DNA of 64,000 nucleotides from positions 45,995 to 109,994 of the IMG/VR virus record IMGVR_UViG_3300032275_000001. One strand, written 5' to 3'. The notes beneath the pieces were generated by a model. That model did not search any database, was not told the origin of the DNA, and saw only the letters and a list, made by a program, of their open reading frames with translations. A program made the translations under genes and the position numbers. Shown in pieces: positions 8,579 through 16,983 of this stretch. Within the stretch, counting starts at the first letter, position 1; each line of letters starts with the position of its first letter. Source of the stretch: a virus.

Positions 8579-10114
8579 ATGTTAACACCGAGACTAACTA
8601 ATTGTCCTGAATGTGCAGACATTCCTAATTTATTAAAAAGAATAGATTGTAAGTTAGCAGAATATGCTAATGGTCTATACAACAATGTTGTATTTATGTT
8701 GAATCAAGTTGTTCCTGCAAGAGCAATGATTCAACTTTTGGCGTATAAAAGAATCCTTACATACAAACAATGTAATCCAGACTATTTAAGTGATTTCTGT
8801 ATGGATAAGATTGTAAGTAAAGTGATAAGATTAACATTAGGCTGTAATATCAGACCCATTTTTACTCCAACCCCTACAACATCTACAACATCAACATCTA
8901 CTACTTGTCCTCCATATACCACTACCACTACCACTACAACAATATTATATAATTATATTGTACTTAAATGTAATACATCAGAATATTATATTCTTACATA
9001 TGATGGATCTGAATTATTACCACAAGGACTTATAGTAAGTAGTGAAAGTAATGAATGTTGGCAAATAATACAAAGAACTAATGATGTTGGAAGTATGGCA
9101 ATAGTTACACAATTTGGTATGGATGATTGTACAGTTTGTATAGATTCTTTTACTACTACAACTACTACCACCACTTTACCAAATATTCCATGTAATACAA
9201 CTTATAGTTCAGGAGGAAGTGGTGTTACAGAATATAATATACCATTAGATCCTTTAGGAGGAGTAATATTATTTCAATTTAGTGCTAGAAATGTACCTGA
9301 TAAAATTGAAATAATACATGATAATATTAAAAAATCTACATCAGGAATGTTATCAGATGGTAATTCAGGCCCATTTGATGCTTATGGAGAGCCACCAACT
9401 AATTTACCAACTGTTCTTCAAACATATGATATAAATCAATTTATAGGAAAAACTAATTATAATGTAGACCCTCCTATTTTTTATAAAAATATTCAACCTA
9501 TACCAACTAGACAATTAGAACTTTTAGCTGAAACAGGTATTGATTTAACATTAACAGGTAGTTATGAACAATTTGTATGGTGGGTATACACTCCATCAGA
9601 TTATACAATAAACAATAATGTTATTATTAGAATAACAGGTCCTGCAGGCGGTACAACAGGTTGGGATTTACAAAGATTATGTCCTTCACCTACCACTACT
9701 ACAACTACTACTATATGTCAAAGACCAGAAGGTTTAACTAATGGTAATTTAATTTCCTCTTGTCATAATTCAGGAGACCCTGAATGGATTTTCTATAATG
9801 TATCCGTAGAAGATGCTTGTAATGCTTTTAATTATTATAGAGATAATCCTGAAACTGCTGGAACAGGAGTTAATTATTGGGACATGCAATATGATACTTT
9901 AAATATAGACACTTTAGTATATAGATACAATAATGGTACTGATTGTACTTTAATTAATAATGGATATTATTGGTTTCAACCAAACATTAGTGATATAACA
10001 ACATATTTCAAAACTATTAATCAAATAAGTATTGTCACAATAGTAGCTGGATATATTACAGCAATTGACATATGTAATTATATTCCAACAACAACCACAA
10101 CAACAACAATATAA
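8579..10114 (+). CDS. Multidomain fibre/decoration protein with poly-Thr linkers
   Basis: The 511-residue product is built of blocks. Residues 1-95 form a helical, Cys-containing base (NCPECADIPNLLKRIDCKLA) that is probably the virion anchor. Then come four Thr tracts at about 98-122, 190-200, 371-379 and 503-511, separating three small beta-rich domains. The last domain (about 380-502) starts CQRPEG and includes GTDCTLINNGYYW; it is clearly related to a domain in the 1,759-residue tail protein at 17927 (CQRPMN, GTDCTLIPDGWYY). Poly-Thr is coded by mixed ACN codons. Such exposed beta modules are likely host-surface or glycan-binding decorations. The specific ligand is unknown. Confidence 0.65.
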   Translation: MLTPRLTNCPECADIPNLLKRIDCKLAEYANGLYNNVVFMLNQVVPARAMIQLLAYKRILTYKQCNPDYLSDFCMDKIVSKVIRLTLGCNIRPIFTPTPTTSTTSTSTTCPPYTTTTTTTTILYNYIVLKCNTSEYYILTYDGSELLPQGLIVSSESNECWQIIQRTNDVGSMAIVTQFGMDDCTVCIDSFTTTTTTTTLPNIPCNTTYSSGGSGVTEYNIPLDPLGGVILFQFSARNVPDKIEIIHDNIKKSTSGMLSDGNSGPFDAYGEPPTNLPTVLQTYDINQFIGKTNYNVDPPIFYKNIQPIPTRQLELLAETGIDLTLTGSYEQFVWWVYTPSDYTINNNVIIRITGPAGGTTGWDLQRLCPSPTTTTTTTICQRPEGLTNGNLISSCHNSGDPEWIFYNVSVEDACNAFNYYRDNPETAGTGVNYWDMQYDTLNIDTLVYRYNNGTDCTLINNGYYWFQPNISDITTYFKTINQISIVTIVAGYITAIDICNYIPTTTTTTTI

Positions 10115-10126
10115 AATAAATATAAT

Positions 10127-11293
10127 ATGTCCAATTGTCAAAATTGTTTTAATGGATGCACCGAAACTATTTCAGATCAGTGTGTCAAATATACAGGAAT
10201 AAATGTTCCTGAATTAGGAATTAGCACTGGTGATCCTTTATCAGTAATTGAACAATCTCTAACAACATTCCTTGTTTCTGCATTAAATGGAACAGGAATA
10301 AAAATAGATCTAAGTGGTATAGATATATGTACATTAGTACAACAATATCTTCCTACATGTGGAGAAATGTCAATAGCAGATATATCAAAAGCTCTTGTGC
10401 AAGCTGTATGTAATATACAAGAACAAATAGATGCTATTGTAGCAGAACTTGCTATATTAAATGCTGATTATACAATTGACTGTTTGACAGAAGTTACAGC
10501 TTCTTCTGATACACATGCTATTGTACAAGCAGTTATAACAAAACTTTGTACTATTGATACTAACTTAACAGAATTAATTACAGAAGTAGATAATCAATAT
10601 GTTAAAAAAACTGAACTTTGCAGTTTAGTTACAGAGTGCATGAGTGGAGAAAGTGGCACAGATTTAGCTAGTGCAAAAATGCTTCCTTATAGTATCATTC
10701 CTTATTATGGACCAGCATCTGGATATCCAACAGTTAGTGATGGATTTAGTTCAACAGGTGCAGGATATGGATATTGGCTTAATGTATATTTATGTAATGG
10801 AGGAAATCCAGGTGTTCCAGATTTGAGAGGAAGAGTAGCTGTAGGTGCTACAGATATGGCAACAGCAACATGGCCTATGAGTGGACAAACACAACCAGGT
10901 GTTAATAATAATCCTACATATGAATACAAAGATCCAGCTACAGGAATACAAGGAAGTAATTTTACTACATTAACATTAGCACAGATACCAGCACATAATC
11001 ATACTACTTCTACAGCTAGTTCTACAGCTATTACCACTATTCCCCCACATACTCATTCTATATTAGGAATAACAGGTGGAGATAATAGTGATAATAATAA
11101 TACTGTAAGATTTGCTGGTGGAGATAAAAATCAAACAGAACCAGGTTTCTTTTTTACAAATATACAAGCTTGTCAATCTGCAACTTTATCTGCTACAACA
11201 ACATTAACAATATTACCACAAGGACAAGGTGAGAAACATTCAAATGTTCAACCAGGACTTGCAGTTTATTATCTTATCTATATCCCAGCATAA
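10127..11293 (+). CDS. Tail fibre with phage collar-type C-terminal domain
   Basis: The 388-residue product starts with a Cys-rich anchor (CQNCFNGCTETISDQCVKYT) containing the motif YTGINVPELGISTGDPLSVI, which recurs in the proteins at 11300 and 51968. A helical shaft region follows to ~190. The C-terminal ~200 residues match the phage tail collar / microcystin-dependent-protein fold: GVPDLRGRVAVG, then LTLAQIPAHNHT, PHTHS and the closing HSNVQPGLAVYYLIYIPA. His residues in such domains bind metal along the trimer axis (known for T4-like fibres). Likely a trimeric receptor-binding fibre. It is packed 12 bases after the previous gene and 6 before the next. Confidence 0.85.
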   Translation: MSNCQNCFNGCTETISDQCVKYTGINVPELGISTGDPLSVIEQSLTTFLVSALNGTGIKIDLSGIDICTLVQQYLPTCGEMSIADISKALVQAVCNIQEQIDAIVAELAILNADYTIDCLTEVTASSDTHAIVQAVITKLCTIDTNLTELITEVDNQYVKKTELCSLVTECMSGESGTDLASAKMLPYSIIPYYGPASGYPTVSDGFSSTGAGYGYWLNVYLCNGGNPGVPDLRGRVAVGATDMATATWPMSGQTQPGVNNNPTYEYKDPATGIQGSNFTTLTLAQIPAHNHTTSTASSTAITTIPPHTHSILGITGGDNSDNNNTVRFAGGDKNQTEPGFFFTNIQACQSATLSATTTLTILPQGQGEKHSNVQPGLAVYYLIYIPA

Positions 11294-11299
11294 TAATAT

Positions 11300-12304
11300 A
11301 TGTCTTACCCACCTACTCCACAAAGAAAAGCTTGCAACTGTAGTGATCCTTGTATCTCTACAGATGATGTTTACTATGCTGGTCCCAATCTTCCAAACTT
11401 AGGAGTTAATACAAATGACTTACTTACAGAAGTTATAGAGAAGCTAGATGCTATATATGCTGTTCCTACATTACAGAGAGTTACAGAGATGGATAATCTT
11501 ACCACTTTACCAATAATTGCAGATTCATTTGTAAAGATTGGCGGAGATGGAACTAATATTTTATTGGATGATGGTACAGTATTACCTATAGGTGATTTAC
11601 CTTCACCTACAACTCCTCTATCTTTACAACAAGTATTAGATGAAAATAATCAAGCCTTAAATCAAAATATATTATTAGAATATAATGATGGGGTTAATGT
11701 AGTTGCTAGTACTCAAGTATATCCTGGAAATATAAATATAATATCTAATGAATCAGGTTTATATTTAGGTACAGTAGGATACAGTAGTGGATTAAATAAT
11801 TATGAGTTAGGGGCTATACATTTTAGTTCATCTATTAATAGTCAATCTTATTCAAAAACAGTATTATATGAGAATCCAGAATCTGTTGCTAGTAATCCAA
11901 GTGAATCTTTATTATTAAGACTACCAAAACATATTGGTTCAGAAACAAAAACACTAGCTACACTAGATGATATACCTGCAAGATTATATAAAGTGTACAC
12001 AGCTTTGTTATCACAAACTGGACAAGAAGTTCCTGAACCTACAGTATTAGAAAATACATTAGGAGGAATAGTTGTTTGGACTAGAGACAGTGCTGGTAAT
12101 TATATAGGAACTTTAAATGGTGCGTTTCCTGCAGGTAAAACCGTATGCTTTTATACACATGATGGTTTAAATGGTTCTACAGGATATGGCGGTTTATTAA
12201 GAAAGGATTCTAACAGTGTATGGATGACTTTTAATAATGGCACTGGTATCTATATAGATTCAGAAGGGCAATCAGATTCAATAGAAATAAGAGTATATAA
12301 TTAA
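11300..12304 (+). CDS. Fibre protein sharing the N-terminal anchor motif
   Basis: The 334-residue product begins with CNCSDPCISTDDVYYAGPNL and LGVNTNDLLTEVIEKLDAI, the same anchor pattern as in the fibres at 10127 and 51968. The middle is beta-rich with repeats of short strands typical of a triple beta-helical shaft (GTNILLDDGTVLPIG, IHFSSSINSQSY). The C-terminal domain (about 245-334) is beta-rich with two GTG/NNGTGIYI turns and ends in RVYN. Probable trimeric tail or head fibre. No enzyme motif is visible. It is tightly linked to the collar fibre gene, so the two may attach at the same virion site or act as alternative fibres. Confidence 0.65.
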   Translation: MSYPPTPQRKACNCSDPCISTDDVYYAGPNLPNLGVNTNDLLTEVIEKLDAIYAVPTLQRVTEMDNLTTLPIIADSFVKIGGDGTNILLDDGTVLPIGDLPSPTTPLSLQQVLDENNQALNQNILLEYNDGVNVVASTQVYPGNINIISNESGLYLGTVGYSSGLNNYELGAIHFSSSINSQSYSKTVLYENPESVASNPSESLLLRLPKHIGSETKTLATLDDIPARLYKVYTALLSQTGQEVPEPTVLENTLGGIVVWTRDSAGNYIGTLNGAFPAGKTVCFYTHDGLNGSTGYGGLLRKDSNSVWMTFNNGTGIYIDSEGQSDSIEIRVYN

Positions 12305-12325
12305 TATAATAAAAACCAAATAATT

Positions 12326-12595
12326 ATGACAGTAATAATAACATTAACAACAGCAGGTGCAGATACAGGACCATTCAATCTATTTTCAGATGCAAATGAA
12401 TATACAATAGCATTTGCTATAGGAGTAACTAAAGCAGAATTAGAAGCAGGTTATCCATCTGATTTAGTTCCTGATGGTACAACAACAATTAAAGTACAAT
12501 CTGTTAATAGTTTATGTAATAATTTTGCAGATTTACCTACAGGTATAACTACAACAACCTCTACTACATTACCTCCAATTAACTCTGTAGAATAG
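12326..12595 (+). CDS. Small beta domain plus Thr linker, ended by in-frame TAG
   Basis: The 89-residue product consists of one domain (TVIITLTTAGADTGPFNLFS, then GVTKAELEAGYPS and VPDGTTTIKVQSVNSLC) and a Thr-rich linker (GITTTTSTTLPP). The same domain opens the next gene at 12958 and, more diverged, the gene at 23216. The TAG stop at 12593-12595 is followed in the same frame by 114 more codons before TAA at 12938. The stop sits exactly at the linker/domain border. Either the gene carries a nonsense mutation, or the stop is partly read through to give a two-domain protein of about 204 residues. Confidence 0.6.
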   Translation: MTVIITLTTAGADTGPFNLFSDANEYTIAFAIGVTKAELEAGYPSDLVPDGTTTIKVQSVNSLCNNFADLPTGITTTTSTTLPPINSVE

Positions 12596-12940
12596 CTTAC
12601 TGGTGATTATCCTCCTATTGCTTATGGTATTTCTCCTGGAGATATAATTAGCTTAAGTGGGACTGTTGAAATAATAGGGGACCCTGTTACTTTTAGAGCT
12701 TACGCATTTTTACCTACAGGACCTGGTGATGGTGCTGTAGATACTAGCATAAGTATAGGTAATATTGATGTGGAAATAACAAGTAGATATGTAGATGCTG
12801 TAACACCATATGATAATGGCATAAATCAATACTCTACTTCATTCACCCTTCCAGCAGGAATATATGATTGGAATGTACTTTGTACATTCTCTAATACAGC
12901 ATCTATAGGAGGAGAAGGTGGCATAGATTGGGTACAATAA
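12596..12940 (+). pseudogene. In-frame continuation after TAG: second beta domain
   Basis: This 345-base stretch would otherwise be non-coding. It continues the frame of the preceding gene without a stop, starting TGDYPPIAYGISPGDIISLS and ending GGEGGIDWVQ, with the alternating strand pattern of a beta-sandwich. It contains no in-frame ATG, so it cannot be translated alone in the normal way. It is either a decayed C-terminal domain or the read-through extension of the 89-residue protein. Sequence quality (no frameshift, no second stop) suggests the lesion is recent or the stop functional. Confidence 0.6.
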
Positions 12941-12957
12941 TATAAAAATAAAACCAA

Positions 12958-14157
12958 ATGACAGTACTATTAACATTAACAACTGCTGGATCTGATACAG
13001 GTTCATTTGATCTATATTCTAATTTAGATTATGCTATTCCTTTTGAAACAGGAGTTGGTAAAGCTACATTAGAAGCAGGGTATTCAACAGAGGTTCCAGA
13101 TGGTGCAACTATTGTTAGAATTACATCTACAGGAGATTGTATTAATTCTGTAGATATAACATTAAGATTAGCTGAATGTGATTTAGATGGATATGTAGAA
13201 CAATTAACCACTACAACAACAACAACTATATGTATTCCCCAAACAATATATGCTGGAGAAACATATTATAAATCAGGAAATACAGCACTAGAGTCTGGAT
13301 TAAGAGTAAATAATTATGCTTCTTTTTATCCTAATGGAACTAAAGTATTTTTTACACAACATAATAATGGTTTAGCAGGAGGAAATCCTACAGGTATATA
13401 TGATCCAATTATATCATATGATTTAGCAACTCCATGGGATGTATCCTCTATCATTAAAACTGGAGAGTTACAGTCTTCTAATTCGCCTAATCAATGGTTT
13501 AGTACTCCAGCAGTTACGTCAAACTTAACAACATCTTATGGATCACCACTTGAAAACTTTACAGCAGGGCATACCTTTTCAGAAGATGGTACTAAATTAT
13601 TTACAGCTGGAAAAGATAAAGGATTGCTACAAAAATATACTTTAGGTACTGCTTGGGATATTACTACAATGATTTTTGATTCTTCTACATTAGAATATGT
13701 AGTAATTACAGGAGATAGTTTAACAGCAGTTAAATTTAGTAGTGATGGTTTAATTATGATATTGCTTGGAAATAGTATTACAGCAAGATATGAATTAGTT
13801 TCTCCTTGGGACATAATTGGTGCAACATTGATATTTACTTCTACTGGTAATTCTAGTGATATTGATTTTCAAAATGGTGGTTTATATTTATTTACATTTA
13901 GTGGATCTAATTTAGTTAGAAAAACTTTAGGAAGTCCATATGATATAACAACTATAATTGAAACTCAAACACTAATTACTACAGTAATTCCTCAAGCAAT
14001 ATCTCCAAGAATAGTATTTAAAGATGGATTTAAAGGATACATAAGTACATTTAATAGTTTAGAACCTAGTATAATTTCTGCATTTGAGTTAACATGTGAG
14101 TTTGATATTAGTGGTACTATTCCAACAACAACTACTACTACAACATTACTACTATAA
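12958..14157 (+). CDS. Thr-linked virion protein with beta-propeller-like repeats
   Basis: The 399-residue product opens with the same domain as the gene before it (TVLLTLTTAGSDTGSFDLYS, VPDGATIVRITSTGDC), then a poly-Thr linker at about 84-91 (TTTTTTTIC). Residues ~95-385 contain repeated units of the type FSEDGTKLFTAGKDKG...YTLGTAWDITT, FSSDGLIMILLG...YELVSPWDI and FQNGGLYLFTFSG...LGSPYDITT, which I recognise as blades of a beta-propeller found in marine phage tail proteins (pattern: FSpDGtKlyv ... Y.LstpWDist). It ends in another Thr tract (TTTTTTTLLL). Probably a surface-exposed adhesin or decoration module. The strong terminator at 14189 ends this unit. Confidence 0.65.
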   Translation: MTVLLTLTTAGSDTGSFDLYSNLDYAIPFETGVGKATLEAGYSTEVPDGATIVRITSTGDCINSVDITLRLAECDLDGYVEQLTTTTTTTICIPQTIYAGETYYKSGNTALESGLRVNNYASFYPNGTKVFFTQHNNGLAGGNPTGIYDPIISYDLATPWDVSSIIKTGELQSSNSPNQWFSTPAVTSNLTTSYGSPLENFTAGHTFSEDGTKLFTAGKDKGLLQKYTLGTAWDITTMIFDSSTLEYVVITGDSLTAVKFSSDGLIMILLGNSITARYELVSPWDIIGATLIFTSTGNSSDIDFQNGGLYLFTFSGSNLVRKTLGSPYDITTIIETQTLITTVIPQAISPRIVFKDGFKGYISTFNSLEPSIISAFELTCEFDISGTIPTTTTTTTLLL

Positions 14158-14188
14158 AAAATCTGAGTTTGTTGGTTTTCTTAGATTT

Positions 14189-14216
14189 CCTCTCAATATA
14201 TTCTTGGGAGGTTTTT
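14189..14216 (+). terminator. Rho-independent terminator
   Basis: CCTCTCAA (14189-14196) pairs with TTGGGAGG (14204-14211) around a 7-base loop, followed by TTTTT. It separates the fibre block from the metallophosphoesterase operon, whose promoter follows at 14266. Confidence 0.88.
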
Positions 14217-14265
14217 GGTTTATAACCTTTTTGATTATAAAGAATAACATATTTGGTTAAATTTA

Positions 14266-14297
14266 TTTGGATAGTATGAAAAGTATTTTTATCTTTA
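14266..14297 (+). promoter_or_regulatory. Bacteroidota-type promoter for tail operon
   Basis: TTTG at 14266-14269, a 20-base spacer and TATCTTTA at 14290-14297 (one mismatch to TAnnTTTG). It lies directly after a terminator and 28 bases before the ATG at 14326, so it should drive the metallophosphoesterase and the following ring and tail genes. Confidence 0.7.
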
Positions 14298-14325
14298 CCC
14301 TAATTTTAAGTAAACTAAACTAAAT

Positions 14326-15549
14326 ATGATTGAGAATCAAGATTTATTATTCAAGTTAGAAGAGTTGTTAAAGCAAAAGAAAAGTAAAAAGTTCTATGCA
14401 GAGAGATTAGGGATAAGTGAAAATGAAGTGAATGAACTTTTAAAAGAACTTAGAGAGAAAGATGATTTACCAATTGAACTATCTCCTAGTTATAAAGAAG
14501 AATTACGTAAGGTGAATGTTGAGAAGGGTACAATAGAAAGCACTATCACTAGTGACTTTGATCCAAAGGATGATATTGAATTAGCAGCATTGCACAAAAT
14601 AAATTTAGACAAATACATCATTACCAACTACTGGTCTAAGATGTTACCAAGTGGAAACTTTACATCTTCCATCTTTAGTAAAAGAAAAGAAGCACAAGAC
14701 TACACCCCTGAAGACTTTGCTAAGTTTTTAGAAAACTACAAACCAAACAATATAACTGTTGTTAAACCAAAAACTAATCTCACTAAAGAACATGTAGATG
14801 TAGAGATATCTATTTCTGATTTCCATTTAGCTAAGAAACATGTAGATGGAGATAATGATCCTGGAAGTAGAGCACTCAGATATTTCAATGTAGCACAATC
14901 TTTGATACATAAGGTGAGAGCTAATTACAATATAGACACTGTTATCCTTCCTATATCGAATGATTTCTTCCACACCGATAACTACCAACATCAAACTACA
15001 AATGGTACCCCACAGGACACTATAATAGATTATGCAGATGAATATGAATTAGGCTTTGCAGTTCTTGTAGATACAATCAATATGTTGAGACAGAATGCAA
15101 ATGATGTAAAGGTGGTACTTGTACAAGGTAATCATGACAGAACTAAATCATTCTACTTAGCACATGCACTAGATGTGTATTTCAAAGACTACTTTGATGT
15201 AGATTTTGATAGAGCACACACTACAATAAAAGGACTTACTATTGGTAATACATTCATAGGATGGCACCATGGTAATTGCAAAATAGATGATCTTCCTTTA
15301 TTATTTGCAACACATCCTCAATATAGCCAAGCATTTGGTAATGCTAAATATAGAGAAGTTCATACAGGTGATAAACATCACTATATGGCTAAAGAACTTA
15401 AAGGAGTAAGAATACAACAAATGCCTAGCTTATCTGGAACAGATAGATGGCACCTAGATAATAATTTTGTCCACTCAGTTAGAGCTGCATTAGCTCTTGT
15501 ATATGACCCAATTGTAGGGAAGATCTGTGAGTTCGAAGAAAGAATATAA
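14326..15549 (+). CDS. Calcineurin-like metallophosphoesterase with N-terminal HTH
   Basis: The 407-residue product has a helix-turn-helix-like start (KKFYAERLGISENEVNELLK, residues ~20-40) and a metallophosphoesterase domain from ~155. Metal-ligand motifs run in order: SDFH (164-167), NDFFH (212-216), GNHDRT (268-273), GWHHG (312-316) and HTGDKHH (346-352), the D-x-H, N-D, GNHD, H-G and GxxHH pattern of the calcineurin superfamily. The family hydrolyses phosphomono- or phosphodiesters with two metal ions; substrate here is unknown. Similar genes occur among the structural genes of crAss-like phages, so a role in DNA processing or packaging during head-tail assembly is possible. It is followed 3 bases later by a ring-type protein gene. 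Confidence 0.85.
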   Translation: MIENQDLLFKLEELLKQKKSKKFYAERLGISENEVNELLKELREKDDLPIELSPSYKEELRKVNVEKGTIESTITSDFDPKDDIELAALHKINLDKYIITNYWSKMLPSGNFTSSIFSKRKEAQDYTPEDFAKFLENYKPNNITVVKPKTNLTKEHVDVEISISDFHLAKKHVDGDNDPGSRALRYFNVAQSLIHKVRANYNIDTVILPISNDFFHTDNYQHQTTNGTPQDTIIDYADEYELGFAVLVDTINMLRQNANDVKVVLVQGNHDRTKSFYLAHALDVYFKDYFDVDFDRAHTTIKGLTIGNTFIGWHHGNCKIDDLPLLFATHPQYSQAFGNAKYREVHTGDKHHYMAKELKGVRIQQMPSLSGTDRWHLDNNFVHSVRAALALVYDPIVGKICEFEERI

Positions 15550-15552
15550 ATT

Positions 15553-16281
15553 ATGGCAACATTAAGAAAATTAGTATCAGATGTTAGAAGTGTCCACAAG
15601 ATACTTTCTACAGATTCACTTATAACAGATCGTGCAATTGCATCTGAAATAAGAAACAACTCTTTATTATTAATCAAAAGAGAAACAAATCTTAGAAAGC
15701 TTTGGGCTACTGATACATTGTTTACTACTATTCCTTGTTTGGAGATGATAGAGGTATCTATTTCTGAATGTTGTAACTATGTAGATCCTTGTTCTATAGC
15801 TAGAACTAAATTTAAACTCCCACGTATATCTGAAGGAAACTATCAATATGTTATACAAGGAGTTTATTCTATTAATGCAATGAGTGGAAAAGGAAGAAAG
15901 CTAAAAGAAATTACAGTTAATAGATATATTAATCTATTAAAACTTCCTGTAATTAAAAAAGAAGAATACTTCTGGATATCTAATGGATATTTATATGTAA
16001 GTAATCCACTTCTTAAAGCAATTAGATTTGTAGCTTTCTTTGAAGAAGATGTAGATAATGAAATCATGTATCCAGAATGTGGATGTGGTGCTCCTGAATA
16101 CACAGTGGAACAATTATGTCAAAATCCTTTAGACAAAGAGTTTCCTCTTCCTGGATACTTAGAACAACAAGTCCTTGAGTTAACATCTAAAAAACTACTA
16201 TCTACTTATTTTAGCATACCTCAAGATTTGTCAGTAAATGGTATTGATGGACAAGATCCAAAATCTCCTAATATAAGATAG
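15553..16281 (+). CDS. Ring/connector-type structural protein
   Basis: The 242-residue product has N-terminal helices (ITDRAIASEIRNNSLLLIKR), a beta middle with Cys pairs (ECCNYVDPCS, PECGCGAPEY) and a C-terminal helix EQQVLELTSKKLLSTYFSIP. The plan resembles the connector-like protein at 5900 and ring proteins of crAss-like tails. The last residues, GIDGQDPKSPNIR, are echoed in the next small open frame (GIDGQAPNSKSTN, ending at 16501), suggesting that the original 3' end of this gene was displaced by an inserted element and replaced. It ends in TAG, which here is a true stop, because read-through would meet TAA three codons later. Confidence 0.6.
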   Translation: MATLRKLVSDVRSVHKILSTDSLITDRAIASEIRNNSLLLIKRETNLRKLWATDTLFTTIPCLEMIEVSISECCNYVDPCSIARTKFKLPRISEGNYQYVIQGVYSINAMSGKGRKLKEITVNRYINLLKLPVIKKEEYFWISNGYLYVSNPLLKAIRFVAFFEEDVDNEIMYPECGCGAPEYTVEQLCQNPLDKEFPLPGYLEQQVLELTSKKLLSTYFSIPQDLSVNGIDGQDPKSPNIR

Positions 16282-16282
16282 T

Positions 16283-16501
16283 ATGCAAAATAATCATTTT
16301 ATTAAAGAGTGGGAATCTCTTAGAGACATACATTCTACATTATATATAAATAAAAATTTTAAAAATTTTAAAAAATATATACTTAATGTAATATCTGGAA
16401 AAAGAAAATCTGCATTTTCTTTTAATTGGAAATATATTAAGACAGACATAAGTCAAGAAGGGATAGATGGACAAGCTCCAAATTCAAAATCAACTAATTA
16501 A
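16283..16501 (+). pseudogene. NUMOD1-like endonuclease remnant plus displaced gene end
   Basis: The 72-residue frame starts one base after the previous stop. Residues ~5-52 (HFIKEWESLRDIHSTLYINK, then VISGKRKSAFSFNWKY) match a NUMOD1 DNA-binding module, as in the endonuclease at 24082 (IFIKEWESGKSASISLN, GGFIWKYKD). No GIY-YIG or HNH catalytic part remains. The final 15 residues (QEGIDGQAPNSKSTN) repeat the C-terminal tail of the upstream structural protein. The likely history is a homing endonuclease that landed at the 3' end of that gene and then lost its nuclease. It may still be translated as a small DNA-binding peptide. Confidence 0.6.
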
Positions 16502-16977
16502 TGCGTGTAAAAGTAGACTGGCGATCTTCTAGTAAAGATAATTATAATTTATTTTGTAAAAATCATCCATCTATTAAACTTACATATGATGAATGGAGAA
16601 ACATTATATATACATATAATGAATTCTTCAAAGAATACATATTAGAGACTGGTGAAAAAGCAAGACTACCTTATGGTTTTGGAGAGTTCTCTATCAATAA
16701 GAAGAAAAGAAGAAAGATGAAAGGCATAGATGGAAAAGAGTTTATTAACTTACCTATCGACTGGCAAAAGACTAAAGAGAAAGGAAAGGTTATCTACAAT
16801 TTCAATTATCACACAGAAGGATATTTCTTTGGATGGATGTGGTTTAAACAAGCAGCACGCTTTAAGAATTCTGACCTTTGGTATTTCAAACCTTCAAGAC
16901 TCACATCAAGATTATTATCACATTACTTAAAGACCAACGATAAGTACCAACATATATACCAAGAGTGGAAAAAATAA
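16501..16977 (+). CDS. Conserved crAss-type 158-residue protein
   Basis: The product is basic and rich in aromatic residues, with a helical N-terminus (TYDEWRNIIYTYNEFFKEYI) and a middle segment GFGEFSINKKKRRKMKGIDG, followed by LPIDWQKTKEKGKVIYNFNY and HTEGYFFGWMWFK. I recognise this IDW..TKE.GK.IYNFN..TEGYFF pattern from small proteins next to tail genes in crAss-like genomes; the function has not been established as far as I know. The start codon overlaps the last base of the previous frame. A tail-assembly or nucleic-acid-binding role is possible from the KKKRRK patch. Confidence 0.65.
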   Translation: MRVKVDWRSSSKDNYNLFCKNHPSIKLTYDEWRNIIYTYNEFFKEYILETGEKARLPYGFGEFSINKKKRRKMKGIDGKEFINLPIDWQKTKEKGKVIYNFNYHTEGYFFGWMWFKQAARFKNSDLWYFKPSRLTSRLLSHYLKTNDKYQHIYQEWKK

Positions 16978-16983
16978 TAAATT

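Noticed and set aside
8870-8945. ACN triplet runs as possible microsatellites or a CRISPR-like array
   Set aside because: They are in frame, code for Thr linkers, and have no spaced identical repeats.
12593-12595. General recoding of TAG to an amino acid in this phage
   Set aside because: TAG ends the genes at 15553, 45679 and 55828 (minus) at sensible places, and no tRNA with CUA anticodon is visible in the window; only the single case at 12593 stays open.
16283-16501. Group I intron in the ring-protein gene
   Set aside because: The two halves both keep stop codons and a repeated tail instead of split exons, and no intron core structure was recognised in the 160 bases between them.
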